Assembly (NCBI RefSeq): GCF_007990265.1
Contig: NZ_BJWH01000007.1
Location: forward strand, 99,015 to 163,014
From: Cellulomonas terrae
GTDB taxonomy: Bacteria; Actinomycetota; Actinomycetes; Actinomycetales; Cellulomonadaceae
Length of the DNA stretch: 64,000 nt
Direction: 5' to 3'
The notes below the pieces were generated by a model, which searched no databases, was not told where the DNA came from, and saw only the letters and a program-made list of their open reading frames with translations. Shown in pieces: positions 7,508 through 15,816 of this stretch; the first letter of the stretch is position 1, and each line of letters begins with the position of its first letter. A program made the translations under genes and the position numbers.

Positions 7508-8146
7508 TCAGCCGCCGAGGAACATCGCCGACGTGCGCTCCTGCGCGGAGCGCGCGTCGGCCTCGGGGGTGCCGGCCGCGATCGACGCGTCGGCCCAGCG
7601 CCGGCTGCTGCCGGCCATAAACTCGCGGCCGCTGTCGGTCCCGACCCACCCGGTGGACTCCGCCGGGGTGTCGCTCCCGGTGGCCAGGTGGTGGGCGAGG
7701 CCGACGAGCCCGAGGTCCCAGCCGATGCCGACCGCGCCGGGGCCGAACTGGTCCCAGAGGCCGGCGTCGAGCGAGCCGCTGTGCTCGAGGGTGAGGCGGG
7801 AGCGGTCGTCGCCGTCGGGCTCGACCGTGACCGTGAGGATCGTGGGCGGACCGTACAGCTCCCACGTGAGCGTGAACGTGCGGGGCGGCGTGCAGGACGT
7901 GACCGTGCCGTGCGCGTTGCCCTCGATCTGGTACGCCCCGCCGAGCCGCAGGTCCCCGCTCACCGGGCCGAACCAGCGGGCCAGCCGCTCGGCCGTGGTG
8001 CAGGCGTCCCAGAGGTCGTCGGCGTCGGTGCGGTAGGACTGGCTGATGGTCGCCACCGTGTCGACGGTGTCGTCGTGGCGGGTGGCCGTCACGGCGCGGC
8101 TCACCGCGTCGAGCTGGCCGTCGGTCTGCACGGGCTGGTCGGTCAT
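7508..8146 (-). CDS. SRPBCC domain protein
   Basis: A 212-residue START-fold protein, longer than most AHSA1-like members because of a C-terminal helical extension (about residues 165-212). The core shows ISQSYRTDADDLWDACTT, AERLARWFGPVSGDLRLGG and LTLEHSGSLDAGLWDQFGPG. Its start overlaps the stop of the upstream arsR gene (ATGA at 8143-8146), so the order is ArsR then SRPBCC, the reverse of the neighbouring module. Ligand unknown. Confidence 0.82.
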   Translation of the reverse strand: MTDQPVQTDGQLDAVSRAVTATRHDDTVDTVATISQSYRTDADDLWDACTTAERLARWFGPVSGDLRLGGAYQIEGNAHGTVTSCTPPRTFTLTWELYGPPTILTVTVEPDGDDRSRLTLEHSGSLDAGLWDQFGPGAVGIGWDLGLVGLAHHLATGSDTPAESTGWVGTDSGREFMAGSSRRWADASIAAGTPEADARSAQERTSAMFLGG

Positions 8147-8505
8147 CGGGTCTCCTCAGGGGCGGTTCGGCGGGCGCGGCGCCCGCGGGCGATCTCGGTG
8201 TCGAGTGCGGCGAGCTTGGGTGCCCAGGCGCGGCGGAACGCGTCGAGCCAGTCGTCGACCTCGTGCAGCGGGCCGGTGTCGACGGCATAGAGCCGACGGG
8301 CGCCGTCGGGCCGCACGGTCGCGAACCCGTGCTCCCGCAGCACACGCAGGTGCTGCGACACCGCGGGCTGACTGATCCCGAACTCGGCGTGCACGGTCTC
8401 GGCGAGTTCGCCTGCGGCCCGCTCGCCGTCGGCGAGGAGCTCGAGGAGGCGCCGGCGGACCGGGTCGCCGAGGATGTCGAAGGCGTGCACAGGGCAATAA
8501 TTCAT
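8143..8505 (-). CDS. ArsR family transcriptional regulator
   Basis: A 120-residue winged-helix regulator beginning MNYCPVHAFDILGDPVRRRL. The recognition helix is ISQPAVSQHLRVLREHGFA and the wing is PDGARRLYAVD. It differs from the other three ArsR proteins in the window (QPAVSQH rather than QAVxKH), and its promoter carries a different, AT-rich palindrome, so it probably recognises different DNA. The start is fixed by that palindrome just upstream. It is the first gene of a two-gene operon with the SRPBCC gene. Confidence 0.87.
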   Translation of the reverse strand: MNYCPVHAFDILGDPVRRRLLELLADGERAAGELAETVHAEFGISQPAVSQHLRVLREHGFATVRPDGARRLYAVDTGPLHEVDDWLDAFRRAWAPKLAALDTEIARGRRARRTAPEETR

Positions 8506-8511
8506 CCGTCG

Positions 8512-8521
8512 CTTATATAAG
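8512..8521. promoter_or_regulatory. AT-rich palindrome upstream of arsR
   Basis: CTTATATAAG is a perfect 10-bp palindrome, six bases upstream of the arsR ATG, and is strikingly AT-rich for this genome. It probably combines the -10 region with the repressor site. The divergent DUF1905 gene starts 38 bases away on the other side. Confidence 0.5.
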
Positions 8522-8559
8522 TCAAGACGCATGTCTGTGGCCCGCGTCATCATGGCGCG

Positions 8560-8850
8560 ATGGAGTTCGAGTTCAGCGGCGAGATCATCTACTGGCGCGG
8601 TCCTGCACCGTTCCACTACGTCCCCGTGCCGCCCGAGGAGAGCGCCGCGATCAAGGCCGTCTCCTCGGAGGTCACCTACGGCTGGGGCGTCATCCCGGTG
8701 CTCGCCCGCATCGACGACACCGAGTGGGAGACGTCGCTCTTCCCGAAGGACGGTCGCTACCTCGTGCCCGTCAAGGACAAGGTGCGCAAGGCAGAGCTCC
8801 TCGACCTGGGCGACACCGTCACGGTGAAGCTGATCCTGGGGCGTCCGTGA
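8560..8850 (+). CDS. DUF1905 domain protein
   Basis: A 96-residue beta-rich protein: MEFEFSGEIIYWRGPAPFHY, VTYGWGVIPVLARIDDTEW, then SLFPKDGRYLVPVKDKVRKA and LGDTVTVKL. This order (FSGEI, G-x-IPV, LFP-x-DG-x-Y-x-VPVKxxVRKA) is the DUF1905 pattern. No function is established. Its stop overlaps the GTG start of the methyltransferase (GTGA at 8847), so the two are co-translated. A second, divergent DUF1905 protein lies at 45112. Confidence 0.85.
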   Translation: MEFEFSGEIIYWRGPAPFHYVPVPPEESAAIKAVSSEVTYGWGVIPVLARIDDTEWETSLFPKDGRYLVPVKDKVRKAELLDLGDTVTVKLILGRP

Positions 8851-9482
8851 CCGGGTGGCTGGCGGACGCACGTGCGTCCTACGACACCGTCGCGGAGAGC
8901 TACGCCCGGGCGGTGACTCTCGACGCCTTCCCTGTGGTGCGGGGCGTGCTGGCCCTCTTCGCCGAGCGCGCCCGCGCGGCCGGCGGTCCGGTGGTCGACG
9001 TCGGGTGCGGCCCGGGGCACGTCACCGCGTACCTGCGTGACCTGGGGCTCGACGCCGTCGGCATCGACCTCTCGCCGGAGATGATCCGGCTCGCGCGCCG
9101 CGACCACCCCGGGCTGCGCTTCGAGGTCGGGTCCATGACGGACCTGGACGTGCCGGACGGCTCGGCCGGCGGGGCGCTGGCGTGGTACTCGACCATCCAC
9201 GTCCCCGACGACGAGCTGCCGGCGGTGGCCGCCCACCTGCACCGCGTCCTGCGTCCCGGCGGCGTCGCGATGCTCGGGTTCCACGTCGGCGACCGCAGCA
9301 CCCTCAAGACCGAAGGCTACGGCGGTCACCCGATGCGGGTCCACGTGCACCGGCGGCCCGTCGAGCGGGTCGCGGGCTGGCTGCGCGACGCCGGCTTCGT
9401 GATCGAGGCGCACCTGCTGATCGACCCGGACGCCGAGGTGCCGGGGGGAGTCGTCCTCGCCCGCCGTGAGCCTCAGCGGTAG
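8847..9482 (+). CDS. Class I SAM-dependent methyltransferase
   Basis: A 211-residue methyltransferase. Motif I is VVDVGCGPGHVTAYL (about residues 49-63), followed by the acidic strand AVGIDLSPEMIRLAR, motif LAWYSTIHV and RVLRPGG, typical of Methyltransf_11/25 enzymes. The GTG start overlaps the DUF1905 stop. A paralogue at 30068 shares the YDTVAxxYAR opening and the GIDLSP, FEVGSM and LAWYS motifs. The acceptor substrate cannot be predicted. Its 3' end overlaps the convergent epoxide hydrolase by 10 bases. Confidence 0.85.
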   Translation: MTGWLADARASYDTVAESYARAVTLDAFPVVRGVLALFAERARAAGGPVVDVGCGPGHVTAYLRDLGLDAVGIDLSPEMIRLARRDHPGLRFEVGSMTDLDVPDGSAGGALAWYSTIHVPDDELPAVAAHLHRVLRPGGVAMLGFHVGDRSTLKTEGYGGHPMRVHVHRRPVERVAGWLRDAGFVIEAHLLIDPDAEVPGGVVLARREPQR

Positions 9483-10561
9483 GGCCGGAAGAAGTCCCGC
9501 AGCTCCTGGGCGTACAGCTCGGGCTCCTCGATCGGCGCGAAGTGCCCGCCGCGCGGCGGCTCGGTCACGCGCACGGTGTTCGCGGTGCGGTCCAGCCACA
9601 CCCGCGGCGGCCGGACGAGGTCCGCGGGGAAGAGCGAGAAGCCGGACGGCACCTCGACCCGGCGGGCGTGCTGCTCCGGCGGGATCCGCGAGTTGGCGTG
9701 GTACATCCGCATCGAGGAGCCGATGGTTCCCGTCAGCCAGTAGATCGTCAGGTTGGTGAGGATCTGGTCGCGGGTCAGCGCACGGTCGCTCCACGCCTCC
9801 AGCTTCTCGACGATCCACGCCGCGAGGCCTGCCGGGGAGTCGGTGAGCCCGACGGCCGCTGTCAGCGGCTTCGTCCGGTGCATCGCGGCGTACGCACCCT
9901 CGCCCGCACCCCACGCCTGCGCGCCGGCGATGAACTCGCGCTCCTCAGGGGCCAGGTCCGCGGGGTCGCCGGTGTAGATCGGGAGCCCGCCGTCCGTCCG
10001 GTGCACCGCCACGACACGGTCGGGGTGGTCGAGCGCGAGGAACCGGCTGACCCCGCTGCCGATGTCCCCGCCGGCCGCACCGAACCGCTGGTACCCGAGC
10101 GTCGTCATCAGCTCCGCCCACAGCCCGGCGACGCCGACGACGTCCAGCGGCGGACCGTCCGAGTACCCGAACCCCGGCATGTCCGGGACGACGACGTCGA
10201 ACGCGTCCGCGGGGTCCTCGGGGTCGGTGAGCAGCGAGATGACCTCGCTGTACCGCCAGAACGAGTCCGGCCAGCCGTGCGTCAGGATCAGCGGGAACGA
10301 TCCCGCGCGAGCGTGCACCACGTGGATCCGTCGGTCGTCCAGCGGCACGTGGAACCGGGGGTACCGGGACAGCGCCGCCTCCTGCGCAGGCCAGTCGAAC
10401 CCGTCGGCCCAGTAGGCGACGAGGTCTCGCAGGTAGTCGAGGTCGACGCCCAGCGACCAGCCGGCGTCCTCGGGCGCCTCGGGCCAGCGCGTCGCCCGCA
10501 ACCTCGCGCGCAGGTCCTCGACGGCCTCGGGCGTGGTCGGTGAGACGAACGGCTCCGGCAT
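9473..10561 (-). CDS. Epoxide hydrolase family alpha/beta hydrolase
   Basis: A 362-residue enzyme of the epoxide hydrolase N-terminal-domain family (microsomal EH-like). The EHN region covers PEAVEDLRARLRATRWP to GVDLDYLRDLVAYWADGFDW. The oxyanion segment LTHGWPDSFWRYSEV follows, and the nucleophile elbow is AAGGDIGSGVSRFLAL (Asp in G-G-D-I-G). The C-terminal histidine region is EPPRGGHFAPIEEPELY. These are the expected EH catalytic elements. The physiological epoxide is unknown. The ATG at 10561 (MPEPFVSPTTPEAV) fits the family start. It lies 35 bases downstream of the lacI stop, on the same strand. Confidence 0.88.
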   Translation of the reverse strand: MPEPFVSPTTPEAVEDLRARLRATRWPEAPEDAGWSLGVDLDYLRDLVAYWADGFDWPAQEAALSRYPRFHVPLDDRRIHVVHARAGSFPLILTHGWPDSFWRYSEVISLLTDPEDPADAFDVVVPDMPGFGYSDGPPLDVVGVAGLWAELMTTLGYQRFGAAGGDIGSGVSRFLALDHPDRVVAVHRTDGGLPIYTGDPADLAPEEREFIAGAQAWGAGEGAYAAMHRTKPLTAAVGLTDSPAGLAAWIVEKLEAWSDRALTRDQILTNLTIYWLTGTIGSSMRMYHANSRIPPEQHARRVEVPSGFSLFPADLVRPPRVWLDRTANTVRVTEPPRGGHFAPIEEPELYAQELRDFFRPYR

Positions 10562-10596
10562 GCGACCCACCCTAGAGACGGCCTCCGACAGCGGGG

Positions 10597-11604
10597 CTAG
10601 CCCGGTCCGCGGGCCGTCGACCCCCGGACGACGAGCTCCGGGGCGAACAGCTGCTCGACCCGCGACGGCTTCTCCCCGCGCATCTCGGCCAGGAGCGCGT
10701 CGACGGCGGCCCGGCAGATCGCGTCGACCGGTTGCCGGACGGTGGTCAGCGGCGGGTCGGCGAACGCGACGAGCAGGGAGTCGTCGTACCCGACCACGGA
10801 CACGTCCTCCGGGACGCGCAGCCCGTTCGAGCGCGCGGCCCGGACGGCGCCGAGGGCCATCAGGTCGGAGCCGCAGATGATCGCGGTGTGCCGGGAGTCG
10901 AGGAGGTCGGTCGCGGCGGCCTGCCCGCCCTCGGCGGTGTAGAGCGACGAGCTGACGTGGACCTCGCCGTCGTCGAGGCCGTGCCGCGCGAGCGCCGCGC
11001 CGAACGCGGCGACCTTGCGACGGGTGGGGACGAACCGGTCGGGCCCGATGGCCAGCCCGATGCGCCGGTGGCCGAGCGCGACGAGGTGGTCGACGGACGC
11101 GTCGATCGCCGCCGCGTCGTCGGTGGACACGAACGGGGCGTCGATCTCTTCGTTGTAGCCGTTGACCAGCACGATCGGGACGCCCGAGTTGCGCAGCCGC
11201 TGGTAGCGCCCGAGGTTGGCCTGCTTGTCGGCGTGCAGGCCCGAGACGAACACGATGCCGTTCACGGCGTGCTCGAGCAGCACCTCGACGTACCGGTCCT
11301 CGGACGTGCCGCCCGGGGACTGCGTGCAGAGCACGGGTGTGAACCGCTCCTCGGTGAGGCACTGCTCGATGGCGTCGACGAACGCGGGGAACACCGGGTT
11401 GGTCAGCTCGGGCACGACGAGACCGACCAGGCCGACCGACTTCGTCGTCAGCGAGGCAGGGCGTTCGTAGCCGAGGACGTCGAGCGCGGCGAGCACCGCC
11501 TGGCGCGTGCCGCCGGAGACACCGGGCCGGCCGTTCAGCACGCGGGAGACGGTGGCCGTGCTCACCTGCGCCTGTTGCGCGATGTCGGCCAGCCGGGTCT
11601 GCAC
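10597..11604 (-). CDS. LacI family transcriptional regulator
   Basis: A 335-residue repressor. The LacI helix-turn-helix is TRLADIAQQAQVSTATVSRV with hinge LNGRPGVSGGTRQAVLAALDVLGY. The periplasmic-binding-like domain shows VGLVVPELTNPVFPAFVDAIE and the C-terminal VSVVGYDDSLLVAFADPPLTTVRQP. Relatives respond to sugars and usually control glycoside hydrolase or sugar transport genes; none is adjacent, though the GH3 glucosidase at 27826 has a LacI-like palindrome at its promoter. The epoxide hydrolase follows on the same strand and may be co-transcribed. It is divergent from the M3 peptidase. Confidence 0.9.
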   Translation of the reverse strand: MQTRLADIAQQAQVSTATVSRVLNGRPGVSGGTRQAVLAALDVLGYERPASLTTKSVGLVGLVVPELTNPVFPAFVDAIEQCLTEERFTPVLCTQSPGGTSEDRYVEVLLEHAVNGIVFVSGLHADKQANLGRYQRLRNSGVPIVLVNGYNEEIDAPFVSTDDAAAIDASVDHLVALGHRRIGLAIGPDRFVPTRRKVAAFGAALARHGLDDGEVHVSSSLYTAEGGQAAATDLLDSRHTAIICGSDLMALGAVRAARSNGLRVPEDVSVVGYDDSLLVAFADPPLTTVRQPVDAICRAAVDALLAEMRGEKPSRVEQLFAPELVVRGSTARGPG

Positions 11605-11696
11605 CCGTCGAGCCTACGAGTCCGCGGTCCTGCAGCCGGGCGCCTCGCCCACAAAGGGGTCGCACGAGTCGTGGGGGCTGCGGTTATCGTCGGCTC

Positions 11697-13610
11697 ATGC
11701 CGACCTCGTTCCCCACCGACAGTGCCGCCTGGCCCGACTTCCTCGCGACCACGGTGGACGCGTCGCTCGACGACGCCCGCGTGCTGCTGGCCCGTCTGAA
11801 GGACGGCACGCCGCGCTCGACGGCGGAGGTGCTCGGGCTCTGGAACGACGCGGACGTCGCCATCGCGACGGGTTCGGCTGCCGCGCACCTGCTGGCCGAG
11901 GTGCACCCCGACGCGGACCTGCGGGCGGCCGCCGAGGAACGCGCGCAGGCCGCCGAGGACCTCGTGACCGAGCGGGGCCTGGACCACGAGCTGTGGCAGG
12001 TGCTCGCCGCGACGGATGCCGAGGGCCTCGAGCCCGGCGCGGCCCGCGTGCGGGAGCACGTCCTGCGCGACTTCCGGCGTGCCGGCGTCGACCGGTCGCC
12101 CGAGGACCGCGACCGGCTCCGGGCGCTCGCGCAGCGCTGCACGGAGCTGGGCCTGGAGTTCTCCCGGAACATCCGCGACGGCGTCCGGAGCATCTCGGTG
12201 CGGCCCGAGCAGCTGGACGGGCTGCCGGACGACTTCCGCGCGGAGCACCCGGCGGGCGAGGACGGTCTGGTCACGCTGACCACCGAGTACCCGGACCTGC
12301 TGCCCGTCCGCACGTACGCGGCCGACCCCGCCGTCCGGCTGGCGCTCACGACGGAGCACCAGCGCATCGGGTGGCCGGCCAACGAGCCGATCCTCGCGGA
12401 GCTGCTCCGGCTGCGCGCGGAGCGAGCCAGCCTCCTGGGCTACCCGGACTGGCCGACGTACGACGCCGAGGTCAAGATGATCGGCTCCGGCCAGGCGATC
12501 GCCGACCTGGTCGAGCAGCTCGACGCGCTCACCGCCGTGCCCGCCGCGCGTGACGTCGACATCATGCTCGCGCGCTACCGCCAGGACGTCCCCGACGCGA
12601 CGGCGGTGACCGCCGCGGACAACCTCTACTACGACCAGATCATCAAGAACGAGCAGTACGACGTCGACTCGCGCGAGGTCCGCGAGTACTTCCGGTACGA
12701 GACCGTCAAGCCGGGGGTGCTGGGCGTGGTGTCGCGGCTGTTCGGCATCGAGCTCCAGCCGGTGGACGCGCCCACCTGGCACGACGACGTCGAGGTCTAC
12801 GACGTCACCGACGACGGCCGGGCCATCGGCCGCGTCTATCTCGACATGCACCCGCGTCCGGGGAAGTTCAACCACGCCGCCCAGTTCCCGCTGGTGCCGG
12901 GCATCGCCGGCCGCTCGCTGCCCGAGGGGGCGCTGGTCTGCAACTTCCCGACCGGCCTCATGGAGCACGACGACGTGCTGACGTTCTTCCACGAGCTCGG
13001 CCACCTGGTGCACGAGGTGCTGGGCGGGAACCAGCCGTGGGCGATGTTCACGGGTGTCGCGACCGAGTGGGACTTCGTCGAGGCGCCCAGCCAGCTGCTC
13101 GAGGAGTGGGGCTGGGACGCTGGCGTGCTCGGGTCCTTCGCGACGAACGCCGCCGGGGAGCCGATCCCGGCAGCGCTGGTCGAGCGCATGTGCCGCGCGG
13201 ACGCGTTCGGGCGCGGGGCGTGGACCCGTCGGCAGCTCAACTACACGGCCCTGTCGTACGGCCTGCACGCCGACCCACCCGCCGACCTGGCGGCCTACAC
13301 GGCTCAGGTCGACGCCCGGTTCGGGCCGTACACGCCGATCGCGGACACCCACCAGTACGCCGGGTTCGGGCACCTCGACGGGTACGGGTCCGCGTACTAC
13401 ACGTACCTCTGGAGCCTGATCATCGCGAAGGACCTGCGCACCGCGTTCGGCGCCGACCTGATGGACCCGACGGTCGGCCGGCGGTACCGCGACACGATCC
13501 TCGCGCCGGGCGGGTCCGCCGACGCGGCCGACCTCGTCGCGGACTTCCTGGGCCGGCGGTCGTCGTTCGACGCGTTCGAGGCCTGGCTGGCGGACAGCAC
13601 GCCCGCCTGA
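11697..13610 (+). CDS. M3 family zinc metallopeptidase (oligopeptidase)
   Basis: A 637-residue thimet/oligopeptidase A-type enzyme. The zinc site FFHELGHLVHEVLGG (HExxH at about residue 432) and the third ligand region WDFVEAPSQLLEEW are as expected for family M3. The N-terminal half is helical and the C-terminal segment has HQYAGFGHLDGYGSAYYTYLWS, which lines the substrate channel in the family. There is no signal peptide, so it should be cytoplasmic and degrade short peptides. The ATG at 11697 gives a full-length product. Transcribed alone. Confidence 0.92.
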   Translation: MPTSFPTDSAAWPDFLATTVDASLDDARVLLARLKDGTPRSTAEVLGLWNDADVAIATGSAAAHLLAEVHPDADLRAAAEERAQAAEDLVTERGLDHELWQVLAATDAEGLEPGAARVREHVLRDFRRAGVDRSPEDRDRLRALAQRCTELGLEFSRNIRDGVRSISVRPEQLDGLPDDFRAEHPAGEDGLVTLTTEYPDLLPVRTYAADPAVRLALTTEHQRIGWPANEPILAELLRLRAERASLLGYPDWPTYDAEVKMIGSGQAIADLVEQLDALTAVPAARDVDIMLARYRQDVPDATAVTAADNLYYDQIIKNEQYDVDSREVREYFRYETVKPGVLGVVSRLFGIELQPVDAPTWHDDVEVYDVTDDGRAIGRVYLDMHPRPGKFNHAAQFPLVPGIAGRSLPEGALVCNFPTGLMEHDDVLTFFHELGHLVHEVLGGNQPWAMFTGVATEWDFVEAPSQLLEEWGWDAGVLGSFATNAAGEPIPAALVERMCRADAFGRGAWTRRQLNYTALSYGLHADPPADLAAYTAQVDARFGPYTPIADTHQYAGFGHLDGYGSAYYTYLWSLIIAKDLRTAFGADLMDPTVGRRYRDTILAPGGSADAADLVADFLGRRSSFDAFEAWLADSTPA

Positions 13611-13727
13611 CGGACACCCGTCTCGTCGACCGGCACACGGTCGCCCGTTCGGACGGCTGACGTCGGCGGGCGGGGCGGATAGGCCGTACCGTGCTGAGGT
13701 CGCCGTCCCGCCGACCGAGGAGCCCGG

Positions 13728-14216
13728 ATGCAGCTCGCCCTACCCTTCACCGAGGCGATCGCTGTCGCGGTGGCGAAGGAACCGATGCCGCCCATGGTGC
13801 GCGAGCTGCGCTGCGAGGGCTCGACGATCCACGCCGACATCGACCTGCGCGAGATCCCCGACCCCTCCACCGGGCTGCGCCTCGCCGCCGCCGCGGTCGG
13901 TGCTGTCGCGGTCACGGTCCGGTTCGCGGACTACTCCGACGGTGTGGTGACGCTCGTCGTGACCGCGCACGCGCGGGCGCTCCCCGCGCACAAGCTGGTG
14001 CCGTACCTCGTGGGTCCGATCAACGCCGCGCTGCGTGACCGTGGCCTGCCCCCTGGCCTGGTGGAGGTCCAGCGCGGCGAGTCGGAGCCCTGGGTCGTCA
14101 TCGCCGTGCAGCGCGCGATCGAGGCCAAGGTCGACGGCGTGACGGTCACGGGCCTCGAGCTCCGGGACGCCGTCTTCCACGTCGAGGCGACGGTGGGGAA
14201 CGTGCGGGTGCGCTGA
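13728..14216 (+). CDS. Uncharacterised protein (162 aa)
   Basis: I do not recognise this protein. It opens MQLALPFTEAIAVAVAKEP and alternates beta-strand-like stretches (IHADIDLREIP, AVAVTVRFADYSDGVVTLVVT, EPWVVIAVQRAIEAKVDGVTV) in an alpha/beta pattern without signal peptide or membrane helices. The central LPAHKLVPYLVGPINAALRDR may be helical. An AGGAG-like site precedes the ATG at 13728. Codon usage is normal for the window. It converges on the serine hydrolase gene with nine bases between stops. Confidence 0.6.
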   Translation: MQLALPFTEAIAVAVAKEPMPPMVRELRCEGSTIHADIDLREIPDPSTGLRLAAAAVGAVAVTVRFADYSDGVVTLVVTAHARALPAHKLVPYLVGPINAALRDRGLPPGLVEVQRGESEPWVVIAVQRAIEAKVDGVTVTGLELRDAVFHVEATVGNVRVR

Positions 14217-14225
14217 GCAGCCCGC

Positions 14226-15305
14226 CTAGAACGCCGCCGTCCAGAAGTCGGTGAAGACCGGTGTCGGCTGCGGTGACGTCCACGCGTCCGTGGTGAGCAG
14301 GATCGCGATCGTGTCGGTGACCGGGTCGGTCCACCACGTCGACCCGAGCCCGCCGTCCCACCCGTAGCTGCCCGCGTGCCGGCCGTCGGGTCGTTCGGCC
14401 ACGCAGACCCCGACGCCCAGCCCCCACCCCTCGCCGCCGTCCGGGTCGTGCGCGTCGCCCGCCGCCGTGACCAGCTGCGTGACCGCGGCGGGGGACAGGA
14501 CCGGTCCGCCGCCGGCGCGGAGGGCGCGCGCCAGCGCGTGCAGGTCCGTGACGGTCGAGACCAGACCGCTGGCGGCGTCGGGGAACGCCGGTGGCGTCGC
14601 CCACTGGCCGTCGGGCTCGTCGTACACGTCGGGGCCGAGCCAGAGCGGCTCGACCCGATCGAGGCTGTCGGGCGGCACCCAGAACCCGGTGTCGGTCATG
14701 CCCAACGGGTCCAGCAGCCGCTCGGCCAGCAGGTCCGGCAGGGGACGACCGGCCGCGCGCGCGACGAGCACGCCGAGGACCTGGGCGCCCGTGTTGTAGA
14801 GCCACCGCGCACCCGGCTGGTGGGACAGCGGCACGCTCCCGACGATCCGCATCCACTCGTCGGGCCCGGGGGAGGCCTGCGGCGCGGGCGGTCCGACGGG
14901 CAGGCCCTGCTCCGCGAGCGCGCCGAGCACCGTGCCAGGGAACGGTCCGGTGAAGTCCATGCCGAGCCCGAGCCGGAACCCGAGCACGTCCCGGACGGTG
15001 ATCGGGCGGTCGGCGGGGACGGTGTCGTCGATCGGGCCGTCGGGTCGCCTCAGGACACGCCGGTCGGCGAGCTCCGGCAGCAGCGCGTCGACCGGGTCGT
15101 CCAGGCGCAGGAGCCCCTCGTCGACCAGCCCCATGGCGAGCGCCGCGACCACCGGCTTGGTCACCGACGAGATGCGGAAGACCGAGTCCGGCCCGCTGAT
15201 CCCGACGGCCCCGCTGGACACGTCCCCCGCGCGGTCCACGAGCCACGCCGCCCCGTGCACCTCACCCGAGGAGACCCTGCGCTCCACTGCTGCCTGAACG
15301 TCCAT
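14226..15305 (-). CDS. Beta-lactamase-related serine hydrolase (class C-like)
   Basis: A 359-residue penicillin-binding-protein/beta-lactamase-fold enzyme. The catalytic SxxK motif is ISSVTKPVVAALAMG (Ser-Val-Thr-Lys, near residue 48). The second motif is the Tyr-Asn of WLYNTGAQVLGVLV, and HAGSYGWDGGLGSTWW supplies the H-x-G-like third motif. There is no signal peptide. Family members include esterases and D-aminopeptidases; true beta-lactamase activity should not be assumed. The start at 15305 (MDVQAAVERRVSSG) is the first plausible ATG, as the upstream open frame is Arg-rich and antisense-like. Confidence 0.85.
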   Translation of the reverse strand: MDVQAAVERRVSSGEVHGAAWLVDRAGDVSSGAVGISGPDSVFRISSVTKPVVAALAMGLVDEGLLRLDDPVDALLPELADRRVLRRPDGPIDDTVPADRPITVRDVLGFRLGLGMDFTGPFPGTVLGALAEQGLPVGPPAPQASPGPDEWMRIVGSVPLSHQPGARWLYNTGAQVLGVLVARAAGRPLPDLLAERLLDPLGMTDTGFWVPPDSLDRVEPLWLGPDVYDEPDGQWATPPAFPDAASGLVSTVTDLHALARALRAGGGPVLSPAAVTQLVTAAGDAHDPDGGEGWGLGVGVCVAERPDGRHAGSYGWDGGLGSTWWTDPVTDTIAILLTTDAWTSPQPTPVFTDFWTAAF

Positions 15306-15345
15306 GCGGACACCCTGCCGTGCGGGTCTGACACCGACCCGGGGC

Positions 15346-15654
15346 TCAGTCGAACAGGTCGTCCAGGAAGCTGCGCTTCTTCTTCTTCTTGTAGTAGTCG
15401 TCACGGTCGCCGCCGCGGTACCGGTCGTCCTCGCGGTACCGGTCGTCGGGGTACCGGGCAGGTGCGGGTGCCGGCGCCGGGGCGGGAGCCGCCGTGCGGG
15501 TGCCGTAGTAGGAGGCCTCGGCGTCGGTGAGCTTCTCCAGCTCGCCGCGGTCGAGGAAGATCCCCCGGCAGCCGGTGCACTGGTCGATGGTCACGCCGTT
15601 GCGCTCGTACGCGCGCATGTCCGAGCCGCACTTGGGGCAGACGAGCGGGTTCAT
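15346..15654 (-). CDS. TFIIB-type zinc-ribbon protein (zf-TFIIB)
   Basis: A 102-residue protein with an N-terminal zinc ribbon: CPKCGSDM and CTGCRGIFLDRGELEKL, the zf-TFIIB pattern, within residues 6-45. A PAPAPAPAPA linker follows, then a charged Tyr/Asp/Arg-rich tail (DDRYREDDRYRGGD) ending in YYKKKKKRSFLDDLFD. The tail is low-complexity and probably disordered. Function unknown; the ribbon could bind nucleic acid or protein. Stop 15346 is 40 bases from the serine hydrolase start. Confidence 0.82.
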   Translation of the reverse strand: MNPLVCPKCGSDMRAYERNGVTIDQCTGCRGIFLDRGELEKLTDAEASYYGTRTAAPAPAPAPAPARYPDDRYREDDRYRGGDRDDYYKKKKKRSFLDDLFD

Positions 15655-15816
15655 GGGGTCTCCGTCCGGATGGGGGTGGCCGTCGAGGGGTGAACGACCG
15701 GACGGCGTGCAGGGTTTCCGGATCGGCCGATCGGTCGAGCGCGCGACGGACGAAGTGCCGATGTGCCCCGCGCGCCCGGACAGCAGGCTCGACGCAGGAC
15801 GACGTGAGGAGAACCG

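Noticed and set aside
14226..15305. Calling the SxxK serine hydrolase a beta-lactamase.
   Set aside because: It lacks a signal peptide and the motifs fit the broad esterase/aminopeptidase branch.
15721..15732. Palindrome GATCGGCCGATC in the divergent region before the DUF2306 gene.
   Set aside because: Composed of common GATC/GGCC-type motifs and far from either start; not enough to call an operator.
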